NCBI GenBank assembly: GCA_036263455.1
Contig: DATAGZ010000007.1
Coordinates: 1-64,000 of the forward strand
Direction of reading: 5' to 3'
DNA length: 64,000 nt
Source of the DNA: DATAGZ01 sp036263455
GTDB lineage: Bacteria; Pseudomonadota; Alphaproteobacteria; Dongiales; Dongiaceae
Made by a program: the position numbers and the translations under genes. Positions 17,969-25,191 of this stretch are shown here, one piece after another. Under the pieces are notes generated by a model. The model had not been told where the DNA came from and ran no database searches. It saw only the letters and a list, made by a program, of their open reading frames with translations. Every line of letters begins with the position of its first letter. Position 1 is the first letter of the stretch.

Positions 17969-19183
17969 ATGACCGCATCCGTCCAGGCCAACACGCCCAA
18001 GCCCATGGCACCCCGGAGCAAGCGGGGCGCCGCAATGCTCCGCGCGATGGTGATCGGGCTGACTGCGTTTCTGACGGTTGTCGATCTGTTTGCTACCCAG
18101 GCCATCCTCCCCACCCTGGTCAAGACCTACCATGTCAGCCCCGCGACGATGGGCCTGGCCGTCAATTCCTCGACCGTCGGCATGGCGATAGCCGGTCTCG
18201 TCGTCGCCCTGTTCAGCCGGCGGATCAATCGCCGCACCGGCATCCTCGTAAGCCTCGCTCTGCTCGCCGTGCCGACCTTCCTCTTGGCCTGGGCCCCTGA
18301 CCTTGCGAGCTTCACGATCCTGCGGATCATCCAGGGCGTGCTGATGTCGACCGCCTTCACCCTCACCCTCGCCTATCTCGCCGAACATTGTAGTGCCGCG
18401 GATACCGCGAGCGCCTTTGCCGCCTATATCACCGGCAACGTGGCGAGCAACCTCTTCGGCCGTCTTATGGCGGCGGGGCTGGTCGATCATTTCGGCGTCC
18501 AGACCAATTTCTATGTCTTCGCCTTGCTCAATTTCCTGGGCGCCGTCCTGGTCTATTTCACCGTGGCGCGAACGCCGCCGATGGTATTCATGGCGGAAAA
18601 GCCGCTCTCCCCGCTCGCCGTGTGGCGCGGGCATCTGCGCAACCGGTCCCTGCGCGCGAGTTTTGCCATCGGGTTCCTGATCCTGTTCGCCTTCATCGGG
18701 ACCTTCACCTATGTAAATTTCGTCCTGGTGCGCGACCCCTTCGCCATCGGGCAGATGCGCCTGGGCTTCGTCTATTTCGTTTTCCTGCCTTCGATCGTCA
18801 CCACGCCGCTGGCCGGCTTGATCGTGGCGCGCTACGGCGCACGCTCGACCTTCTGGAGCGCGATTGCCGTGGCCGGCGCGGGACTGCCGCTGCTCCTGCT
18901 GCCCAATTTTCCCGCCGTGCTCCTGGGCCTGGTTCTGGTGGCGATCGGAACGTTCTTTGCGCAGGCCACCGCCACCGGCTTCGTCGGTCGCGCCGCCACG
19001 AGCGACCGCGCGGCGGCGAGCGGCATCTACCTCGCCTGCTATTTCCTGGGTGGACTGATCGGCAGCGCCATCCTCGGCCAGGTCTTCGACCGCTATGGAT
19101 GGCCGAGCTGCGTCGCCGGCATCGGCGTCGCGCTGGTCCTCGCGGCCCTGCTCGCGCGGCGCATGAAAATCGCCGCCCCATAG
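17969..19183 (+). CDS. Major facilitator superfamily transporter
   Basis: A 404-residue integral membrane protein with about 12 hydrophobic segments, beginning at residue 25 (MVIGLTAFLTVVDLFATQAI). The MFS A-like loop is seen as SRRINRRTGILVS between helices 2 and 3. General appearance (LPTLVKTYHVSPATMGLAVNS) resembles the YnfM/CynX-like inner-membrane transporters. The substrate cannot be read from the sequence. The gene is separated from the cupin by a terminator, so it likely has its own expression; AAGG lies before the ATG. Confidence 0.88.
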   Translation: MTASVQANTPKPMAPRSKRGAAMLRAMVIGLTAFLTVVDLFATQAILPTLVKTYHVSPATMGLAVNSSTVGMAIAGLVVALFSRRINRRTGILVSLALLAVPTFLLAWAPDLASFTILRIIQGVLMSTAFTLTLAYLAEHCSAADTASAFAAYITGNVASNLFGRLMAAGLVDHFGVQTNFYVFALLNFLGAVLVYFTVARTPPMVFMAEKPLSPLAVWRGHLRNRSLRASFAIGFLILFAFIGTFTYVNFVLVRDPFAIGQMRLGFVYFVFLPSIVTTPLAGLIVARYGARSTFWSAIAVAGAGLPLLLLPNFPAVLLGLVLVAIGTFFAQATATGFVGRAATSDRAAASGIYLACYFLGGLIGSAILGQVFDRYGWPSCVAGIGVALVLAALLARRMKIAAP

Positions 19184-19324
19184 AAGCGGCCGCGCCGGCG
19201 CGCACGAGCGCCGCGTCACAGTCCTGCCGCGCCACGCCGATCGAGCCGCGAGAGGAAATCTTTGCGCTTGCAAATCAAAAGCCGGACGGTAATATGCCGG
19301 CGTCACGCCCGATGGGCGGAGCGG

Positions 19325-19399
19325 GCGGGCGTAGCTCAGGGGTAGAGCACAACCTTGCCAAGGTTGGGGTCGAGGGTTCGAATCCCTTCGCCCGCTCCA
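19325..19399 (+). tRNA. tRNA-Gly (anticodon GCC)
   Basis: The acceptor stem GCGGGCG (19325-19331) pairs with CGCCCGC (19389-19395), followed by T and an encoded CCA. D arm GCTCAGGGGTAGAGC, anticodon stem CAACC/GGTTG with loop TTGCCAA (anticodon GCC), and T arm GAGGGTTCGAATCCCTT all fit. Confidence 0.97.
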
Positions 19400-19486
19400 A
19401 AATTTCCTAGAAAAATCAAGCGTTTACGAAGAAGCCGCGAGGCCTTTTTTGCTCATCAGGGCTGTTGAAGGAAATCGGTGGAAATT

Positions 19487-19758
19487 GAGCGTGGGGAGAA
19501 GGCCGGGGACACCTGATCATTCCGAGCAATCATTTGGAAAGGGCACGGGCCTATGAACAACGCCAGGCGCAATTGCAGCCCGCGTGATTGAGTTGCTGTC
19601 CAGCACCAAGGTGAACCAACAGGTGAGTGCCGAGGCCGCAACCTGGCTGGATAAGAAACTAGCGGCGGGGCAATCAACCGCGCTGCGTGACAGCGTTTCG
19701 GCAAGGAGGCATGAACGCGCTTGCCAGTGTCGGCAATGGCTCCTTAATCAAGGGTTGA
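19487..19758 (+). pseudogene. Decayed coding remnant downstream of tRNA-Gly (family unknown)
   Basis: The 442 bases between the tRNA and the next gene hold no intact gene. Protein-like peptides appear in shifted frames. One frame gives HLIIPSNHLERARAYEQRQA from 19510 until a stop near 19584. The next frame continues with VIELLSSTKVNQQVSAEAAT and WLDKKLAAGQSTALRD. A third piece runs MNALASVGNGSLIKG to a stop at 19758. This looks like one old gene broken by frameshifts, but I do not recognise the family and chance is not excluded. The rest of 19400-19841 shows nothing else. Confidence 0.3.
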
Positions 19759-19841
19759 GCACGGAAGCCAGCTGAGTATTGATTAAGTTAGGTACCTAGC
19801 CTACAGCTGTAGGGTGAAATTTTCATAATTGAGGGGGCCTT

Positions 19842-20375
19842 ATGACAGATTATTTGCAATATGGTAAAACTTACCATCTGGCTTTTGGCTATGGCTCGCC
19901 ACAAACCTTCATGGATTATTACGAAGGCTATGGTGCGCTCTCTGAAGCAGGACGCTCTATATGGCTCAGTCCCGTCGATGGTTCGTCGTCAGGAAATGTC
20001 ATCTGTGGGTCGAATATCTATATCGGTACGCTCGGCACATTGGGTGTCCATTGGTACATGGGTTACGTTCAGGAAGATGATTACTTGCCCTTTGTGAAAT
20101 GGAGCAATTACGACCCGAATCAATATTGGAGTGTTTGGTCGACCGGCATCGCGCAAGGTGATCCAATCCCGATAGAGGTGCCCATCTACTTTGACGTACG
20201 GCAACCTCAGGGGAAATATGTAGTGGCGATGGTGCCTGCGGGGGAACAACCCTATCTGACCATATTGACCCGTACAAACGGCCCCGGCGCCGCTTTTACA
20301 GCGTGCAATGTGGCTCCGGAAGATGGAAAATTAATTGTAGTGGATCGTCCGTTACCTACGGCCGACCAGTCGTGA
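19842..20375 (+). CDS. Hypothetical protein, orphan, aromatic-rich
   Basis: A 177-residue protein that I do not recognise. A strong GAGGGGG Shine-Dalgarno sequence sits just before the ATG, supporting a real gene. It is unusually rich in Tyr, Trp and Gly (for example YGKTYHLAFGYGSPQTFMDY and GVHWYMGYVQEDDYLPFVKW) and predicted mostly beta. There is no signal peptide or membrane segment. The DNA is visibly less GC-rich than the neighbours and codon use differs, which suggests recent acquisition. A lectin-like or secreted-effector-like beta fold is possible but unsupported. Confidence 0.7.
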   Translation: MTDYLQYGKTYHLAFGYGSPQTFMDYYEGYGALSEAGRSIWLSPVDGSSSGNVICGSNIYIGTLGTLGVHWYMGYVQEDDYLPFVKWSNYDPNQYWSVWSTGIAQGDPIPIEVPIYFDVRQPQGKYVVAMVPAGEQPYLTILTRTNGPGAAFTACNVAPEDGKLIVVDRPLPTADQS

Positions 20376-20733
20376 CGTTCGTTGAGAGGTCCCGCGAATT
20401 CACGGTCATGCCTTGTAGACCGTTCTATAACGCAATCTCGGCACGGTAGTTGGCGGCCTGGCGCGGCGACGATACTTCCTAAATCATTGGGCGGCAGAGA
20501 GGACGGAGGCTTTAGTCGCTACCGCTCATAGAAGCTTTCCAATTGGGATCCCAGTCGCGCTTGGGATCAGCCTGGTTTGTCGCGCTCGGCTGGCTGATCT
20601 ATTACCGCTGCCTTTGGTCACGTCTCCATGTCCTTTGCCAATTCAGCCGGGCCTCTCCCGATCCCTCGCGCGATGCAAATGCTCCACAATAAAATTGTTA
20701 GACAATAGGTACTCGCTCCTATTCCATGACCTC
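20376..20733. other. Intergenic stretch without a recognisable gene
   Basis: These 358 bases between the orphan gene and the TfoX-domain gene hold short frames only. No tRNA, clear promoter, terminator or repeat was found. An in-frame ATG at 20614 would lengthen the downstream protein by 40 unlikely residues, so I treat it as non-coding. Confidence 0.5.
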
Positions 20734-21000
20734 ATGAATAGACCGCTGCATTTGCTCCCCGGTATCGGCCCAAAGACTGCCCAATGGCTCAAGGAAGTCG
20801 GCATCGAGACCGAAACCGAGCTGCGTGCCATCGGTGCCGTGGACGCCTACTGCCGCCTGAAACATCGGAATCCCCGCCTGGTCAGCCGGAACGCGCTATG
20901 GGGTCTGCACGCGGCCCTGATCGGCATTTCCTGGAAGGACATCGACGCATCCACCAAGGCTCACCTCTTGGCGCAGGTCGAAAAGCGGGACCTTTCCTGA
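20734..21000 (+). CDS. TfoX/Sxy C-terminal domain protein
   Basis: An 88-residue protein consisting of the helix-hairpin-helix TfoX C-terminal domain: LLPGIGPKTAQWLKEVGIET, then ELRAIGAVDAYCRLK and LWGLHAALIG at the end. In gamma-proteobacteria TfoX/Sxy activates competence genes, but this lone C-terminal domain is widespread and of unknown role. I set the start at MNRPLHLLPGIG, where the domain begins. Confidence 0.85.
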   Translation: MNRPLHLLPGIGPKTAQWLKEVGIETETELRAIGAVDAYCRLKHRNPRLVSRNALWGLHAALIGISWKDIDASTKAHLLAQVEKRDLS

Positions 21001-21146
21001 TCGCACGGACATCGCCTTTGAAATCTCTTCGCCAGCCTCCGCGCTTCTAGCCAAACGCAGGGCAGCGAGTATGAAGCGCAATGGCGGCTCTGCTTTAAAT
21101 CCACGACATAAACCGTGCACGTGAAACGCGGTCATGCATCCGCGCG

Positions 21147-22025
21147 CTATGCCTCGGCACTTTCCACTCGCTCATACACCCGTGCCACGCCCGTGATATT
21201 GTCGCCGCCGTGGCCCTTCGCGCGCGCTTGGCGATAGAGTTCCTGCGCGGCCGTGGTCATCGGCACGGAGAGGTGGTTTCGTCCCGCCTGACAGAGCGCG
21301 TAATTGAGGTCCTTCACGACCAGGTCGATCGGAAACAGCGGGGCGAAGTTGCGCGCGGCGATGAGAGCTGCCGCACCCTTGGCCGCGGGGCTGGTCACCG
21401 GCAGGTTGCCCAACAGGCCCGCCACCATCTCGGCCTTGAGGCCGGCGCGTTCCAACAGCGCCATGATCTCCGCCACCGAAGCGACCTGAATAGCAAACAG
21501 CGCATTGACCGCGAGCTTCATGAGCGCGCCGGTGCCGACCGGCCCCACATGGTAGAGCGCGCCGCCCACCGCCGAGAGCGCGCCGCGCACCCTCTCTACG
21601 GTTTCCTTTTCCCCACCCACCAGGTGGATCAATTGTCCGGCCTCTGCCTGCGGGCGCGATCCGATCACCGGCGCATCCAGAAACTGCGCCCCGCGCGCGA
21701 CGATGCGTGTATCGAGTTCCCTGACCCATTCGGGCGTCAGGGTGCTGGATTCGATAGCGATGGCGCCCGCTTCCATGCCGAGAAGCGCGCCCTGCTCCGG
21801 GTCCAGCCACAGTTCGCGCGAGGCCGCGTCGTCGGTGACCATGGCGATGACAAGGTCCGCGCTCTCCACCGCTTCCCGCGCCGTCCTGGCGACCCGGGCA
21901 ATCGCCATGAAACCTTCGCCCCTAGAGGCGGAGCGGCTATAGACCGTCACATCGTGGCCGGCCTCGATCAACCGGCGCGCCACGCGCGATCCCATCGCGC
22001 CCAGTCCGAGCACTGCGATTTTCAT
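21147..22025 (-). CDS. NAD(P)-dependent beta-hydroxyacid dehydrogenase (3-hydroxyisobutyrate dehydrogenase family)
   Basis: A 292-residue protein with an N-terminal Rossmann motif GLGAMGSRVARRL and the family substrate signature as DAPVIGSRPQAEAGQL. The catalytic-Lys region GTGALMKLAVNALFAIQV and the C-terminal helical domain (FPIDLVVKDLNYAL) are also present. The family reduces or oxidises short beta-hydroxyacids such as 3-hydroxyisobutyrate or tartronate semialdehyde; the substrate here is not known. GAGGAGAAAGAG precedes the ATG. It is divergent from the LysR gene, which probably controls it. Confidence 0.9.
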   Translation of the reverse strand: MKIAVLGLGAMGSRVARRLIEAGHDVTVYSRSASRGEGFMAIARVARTAREAVESADLVIAMVTDDAASRELWLDPEQGALLGMEAGAIAIESSTLTPEWVRELDTRIVARGAQFLDAPVIGSRPQAEAGQLIHLVGGEKETVERVRGALSAVGGALYHVGPVGTGALMKLAVNALFAIQVASVAEIMALLERAGLKAEMVAGLLGNLPVTSPAAKGAAALIAARNFAPLFPIDLVVKDLNYALCQAGRNHLSVPMTTAAQELYRQARAKGHGGDNITGVARVYERVESAEA

Positions 22026-22112
22026 CTCTTTCTCCTCTTTCGCGCGAAGCCGTTCGGCGCGTCCCCATAAGGATACTCTGGGTGGTCACGCTTTAATAGT
22101 TTTCGAGGACCA

Positions 22113-22134
22113 TATAATCATGCATAATTTGCAT
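22113..22134 (+). promoter_or_regulatory. -10 element TATAAT and LysR-type (T-N11-A) operator
   Basis: A perfect TATAAT lies at 22113-22118. ATGCA-N5-TGCAT at 22120-22134 is a perfect inverted repeat that contains the LTTR T-N11-A pattern. It ends 2 bases before the LysR ATG and would cover the expected transcription start, which fits autorepression. The -35 region is weak. Confidence 0.5.
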
Positions 22135-22136
22135 TA

Positions 22137-23036
22137 ATGGATACGGACACGCTTGGCATCTTCATCGACGTCATGCGCTGGGGCAGCTTCGCCGCGGTCG
22201 CGCGGAGACGCAATATCGACCCGTCATACGTTTCGCGCGCCATCGCTGGCCTGGAAACGGAGCTGGGCACTCGGCTCTTTCAACGCTCGACCCGGCGTAA
22301 CCAGCCGACCGAGGCGGGAGCGCTTTATTACGAAAAGATCGAGCCAATATTGGAAGAATTGGTGCACGCCAGCGCGGCAGCGGCGGAAAAGACTGTTGCG
22401 CCGCGCGGCCATTTGCGCGTGACGGCTTCCATCGCCTTCGGACAGGTCTGCTTGATTCCTTATCTATTGGAGTTCCGGCTTCTCCATCCGGAAATCGCCA
22501 TCGACCTTATCACCTCCGATGCCAATCTCGACCTGATTGCCGAGCGCATCGATGTAGCGATCCGGCTGGGCGCGCGGCTCGATGTCGGTTATGTCGGCGC
22601 CAGGCTACGCCCTACCCGCTATCGAGTCTGCGCCAGCCCCGCTTATCTCGCGCGCGAAGGCCGGGTGCGCGCGCCGCGGGATTTGGCGGGACGCTCCTGC
22701 CTGTTGCTCGATCTGCCACGGTATCGCGAACGCTGGCGCTTCAAAGGCAAGACCGGCGCCATCACAGAGATTCCGGTTCAGGGCGATCTGGTGCTGTCCA
22801 ATGTCACAGCCCTCCATGCATGTGCGCTCAACGGCATGGGCCCGGCCTTGCTGGCCGATTGGCTGGTCAATGAAGATATCGCGCAAGGGAAGCTTGTGGA
22901 TCTTTTTCCCACGCTGCAAGCCACCGCGACGGATTTTGAAACCGCCGCATGGATTCTCTATCCCAGCCGATCTTATTTGCCCGCCAAGGTTCGCGCCTTC
23001 GTCGATTTCACGAGGCAAAAACTCGGCAAGGCTTAA
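22137..23036 (+). CDS. LysR-family transcriptional regulator
   Basis: A 299-residue LTTR: N-terminal winged helix-turn-helix (FAAVARRRNIDPSYVSRAIA, LETELGTRLFQRSTRR) followed by a two-lobed periplasmic-binding-type effector domain. No Shine-Dalgarno sequence is visible before the ATG. The nearest promoter would leave only about a dozen leader bases, so a near-leaderless transcript is possible. It most likely regulates the divergent beta-hydroxyacid dehydrogenase gene and itself. Its 3' end overlaps the convergent emfourin-like gene by 4 bases. Confidence 0.92.
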   Translation: MDTDTLGIFIDVMRWGSFAAVARRRNIDPSYVSRAIAGLETELGTRLFQRSTRRNQPTEAGALYYEKIEPILEELVHASAAAAEKTVAPRGHLRVTASIAFGQVCLIPYLLEFRLLHPEIAIDLITSDANLDLIAERIDVAIRLGARLDVGYVGARLRPTRYRVCASPAYLAREGRVRAPRDLAGRSCLLLDLPRYRERWRFKGKTGAITEIPVQGDLVLSNVTALHACALNGMGPALLADWLVNEDIAQGKLVDLFPTLQATATDFETAAWILYPSRSYLPAKVRAFVDFTRQKLGKA

Positions 23037-23296
23037 AGTCGGGTCCTGGCGATATTTGCGAGGGGATCAGGCATATCTTCTTCGGACAGTTCGAACTGGC
23101 GCGTCTGCCCTTCATGTTCGATCGCGACATGATAACAAAACCGATCCGCGCCGGCAGGTTTCCTCTTTTCTTGGGGAGGCGAGACAAGCAGACTCTCGAG
23201 CGCGTGTCGCTCTTCCGCACTGAGCTCGTGGTCTGCCCGCTCGCCCTCGGCGGGAAGGCCGGCAAATCCTCCTCGCCGCTGGATGCGCACCCGCAT
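23033..23296 (-). CDS. Emfourin-like M4 metalloprotease inhibitor
   Basis: An 87-residue protein beginning MRVRIQRRGGFAGLPAEGER. It shows the GGFAGL N-terminal signature, a central helix (LSAEERHALESLLV) and a beta-rich C-terminal part (FCYHVAIEHEGQTRQFEL). This is the pattern of emfourin, the inhibitor encoded with protealysin-type M4 proteases, first described in Serratia. Its ATG directly follows the stop of the M4 protease remnant (TGA-ATG), so the two were one operon. The frame is intact although its partner is broken. Recognition is from memory of the family, not from a search. Confidence 0.75.
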   Translation of the reverse strand: MRVRIQRRGGFAGLPAEGERADHELSAEERHALESLLVSPPQEKRKPAGADRFCYHVAIEHEGQTRQFELSEEDMPDPLANIARTRL

Positions 23297-24276
23297 TCAG
23301 GCGACCAATTGCGGTACGCTGACCTTGACGGTTGCCCACGCTTCCTGAACCGCGGCGAGAAGATTCTCTCGGTTCGATCCTTTCCATCGACCGGCCGCCG
23401 CGATGGTCTGATGCGCAAAATCGGCGAAGGTCGCCGTCGGCGAAAGCCTGCCGCCAGTCGCGGCGCCATACCAGATCTTCAGAGGCGCCTCCCAGGCATT
23501 TCCGCCCACTGCGCGAGCGAAGACGGCGAAGGCCCGGTTGGGAATGCCGCTGTTATGATGCACATCGGCCCGGGGATCGAAATGGTCGTATGAATCGGGC
23601 TGCGGACTAAGGCAGTGTGTGGCAGACGGATCGATCATATCGCGCAGGCAGATATATCCCTTGGCGCGTGCATCCGGTCCCATGATGCCGGGCCCGATCA
23701 GCCAGCCCGCGGCATCACCGGACGACAGACCCTTCAGCCATTGCGCGAAGACCGCACCGAAACAATCGCTCAGGCTTTCATTGAGTCAATTCATGGCCGA
23801 TGACATCCGGCGAGCGCCAGAAGTCGAGAAAGACATGCTGGTCGCCATTGCCATACACCATTTGTTGGCCATTCCAGAATGCGTTCTGATAATCCTTGCC
23901 GTAATTGACGCTCGAGACGAGATCCAAGCCCGAATTGTCGATGGAATTACAGCCTGTCCGTGGTCTGGTACACGGTCGCGAACGGATCCTGCCGATGATC
24001 CGAAACTTCCTCCCCCGGCAAGGAGCGGCGGTGGTGGCAATCATAGAGATGCTGCTTTGGCTCACGGGCGGTTGTCGCGCGCTGGATATTTCGGACGCTG
24101 GCCATCTCGATCCGACATGTTTCTCGGACAATTCTGAGACGCCGCGTCTCGAGCAAGCTTTCGCGGAAAACATCCTTCTCGCCCGTCTCGATGATGTCGC
24201 CCCGACCGAGCGCCTCCAGGATAGCGGGTGGAATAATGAAGCATCTTGACTCTGCCGCCCGACACTTTCTCTTCAT
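23297..24276 (-). pseudogene. Protealysin-type M4 metallopeptidase, broken by internal deletions and frameshifts
   Basis: The gene starts at the ATG at 24276 behind a good GGGGAGGTGC ribosome site. The first frame gives the propeptide (SRCFIIPPAILEALGRGD) and the mature start (QHLYDCHHRRSLPGEEV), ending at 23947. A second frame resumes with NSIDNSGLDLVSSVNYGKDY and AFWNGQQMVYGNGDQ, then DVIGHELTQ and a stop at 23778. A third frame continues with LNESLSDCFGAVFAQWLKGL and the catalytic-His segment DVHHNSGIPNRAF to the stop at 23297. Expected residues between HELT and NESLSD are missing, so the second zinc His of HExxH is lost. The enzyme cannot be functional as written. Confidence 0.85.
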
Positions 24277-24298
24277 GCACCTCCCCTTATTGGCAACA

Positions 24299-24310
24299 GG
24301 TAACGTTACC
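24299..24310. promoter_or_regulatory. Perfect 12-bp palindrome upstream of the M4 protease remnant
   Basis: GGTAACGTTACC reads the same on both strands and lies 22 bases before the protease start, in the short gap before the XRE gene. It could be an operator of the old protease operon. No binding protein can be named. Confidence 0.3.
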
Positions 24311-24365
24311 GTATCTCACCGATTGTTGAAAGTTTGTTGAGATAGCCCACGGAAACGGACGCGCT

Positions 24366-24641
24366 TTATCCTGCCGATACTTGACCTTGTATTCCGCTTT
24401 CGAGCGCGCCTTTCTCTTTTATGAAAACGACGCCTTCGCGCTTCGGCTCGCAAATGAAATCAACACCCGCTTTTTCAAAAGCCAAGCGCAAAGCCGCCAG
24501 GGTGACACGGCGAGGGTCGGTATGCTCGGTCTCAAATACACGAATAGCAGTAACGCTCACCTCGGAATTAGCGGCCAGCCTTTGCTGGCTCCAGTGCAGC
24601 AACGCCCGAGCAGCACGACATTGGGCGGGGGTAATCGACAT
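24366..24641 (-). CDS. XRE-family small transcriptional regulator
   Basis: A 91-residue single-domain helix-turn-helix protein: SITPAQCRAARALLHWSQQR, then LAANSEVSVTAIRVFE. The C-terminal tail includes LRLAFEKAGVDFI, as in the many small alphaproteobacterial XRE regulators. I set the start at MSITPAQC, where the family begins; an upstream ATG at 24707 would add 22 poorly conserved residues. Neither start has a convincing ribosome site. It is divergent from the next unknown gene. Confidence 0.82.
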   Translation of the reverse strand: MSITPAQCRAARALLHWSQQRLAANSEVSVTAIRVFETEHTDPRRVTLAALRLAFEKAGVDFICEPKREGVVFIKEKGALESGIQGQVSAG

Positions 24642-24685
24642 GGCACGCACAATGCCACGAATCGACCGTCGCTGTAAAATATTGG

Positions 24686-24696
24686 TTGTATTACAA
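24686..24696. promoter_or_regulatory. Short inverted repeat in the XRE/unknown divergent region
   Basis: TTGTA-T-TACAA is a perfect 5-bp inverted repeat around one base, in the AT-rich gap between two divergent genes. It is a reasonable candidate for an XRE operator, but such short palindromes also arise by chance. Confidence 0.3.
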
Positions 24697-24771
24697 TGGG
24701 GTATCATGGGTTTGACATGAATAAAAAATCCTGTAATTTATTAATAATACACACAAGCTAAGGTAGAAATT

Positions 24772-25167
24772 ATGGAAACGGAACGGCAGTCCCCACTCCC
24801 CGCCTTATCGCTTGAGGCTGAGACAGACTTGCTCGTTTCCGACTCCCTTTTTCCTTTATGCCACAAATGGAAAGATTCGTTCTCGTTGGCTGCCAAATGG
24901 ACTGGACAGAATATCCATATTAGGACTCTGGAAGATCGTATCGAAGCGGCCGCCTGGGAGGCGGACATTTTACTCGACAATATTTGCGCGACGAATGCTA
25001 CCGACGTAGCGGGGATCATCGCCAAACTCTCCGTGGCAATCGAATGTAACCGCTTGTCCCCCGACAACGAGGATCAGCCCTGGCGTTGCGTTGTCTCGGC
25101 CCTTCGGGATCTGCGCCGGATCAGCGCGGACGATACTGACTATCTCAGCGGAAAGCGCGCGGCCTAA
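24772..25167 (+). CDS. Hypothetical protein, divergent from XRE regulator
   Basis: A 131-residue soluble protein of unknown function, beginning METERQSPLPALSLEAETDL. It looks largely helical, with two Cys and no signal peptide, membrane segment or recognised motif. TAAGGT lies at fair distance before the ATG. It ends 24 bases before the convergent leuC stop. Its divergent position suggests control by the neighbouring XRE protein. The local DNA is somewhat richer in A+T than the housekeeping genes. Confidence 0.7.
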   Translation: METERQSPLPALSLEAETDLLVSDSLFPLCHKWKDSFSLAAKWTGQNIHIRTLEDRIEAAAWEADILLDNICATNATDVAGIIAKLSVAIECNRLSPDNEDQPWRCVVSALRDLRRISADDTDYLSGKRAA

Positions 25168-25191
25168 ACGCCGTGCATCGCACCAGCCTGA

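Noticed and set aside
19325..21146. Intact integrative element at tRNA-Gly
   Set aside because: No integrase and no repeat of the tRNA 3' end were found downstream.
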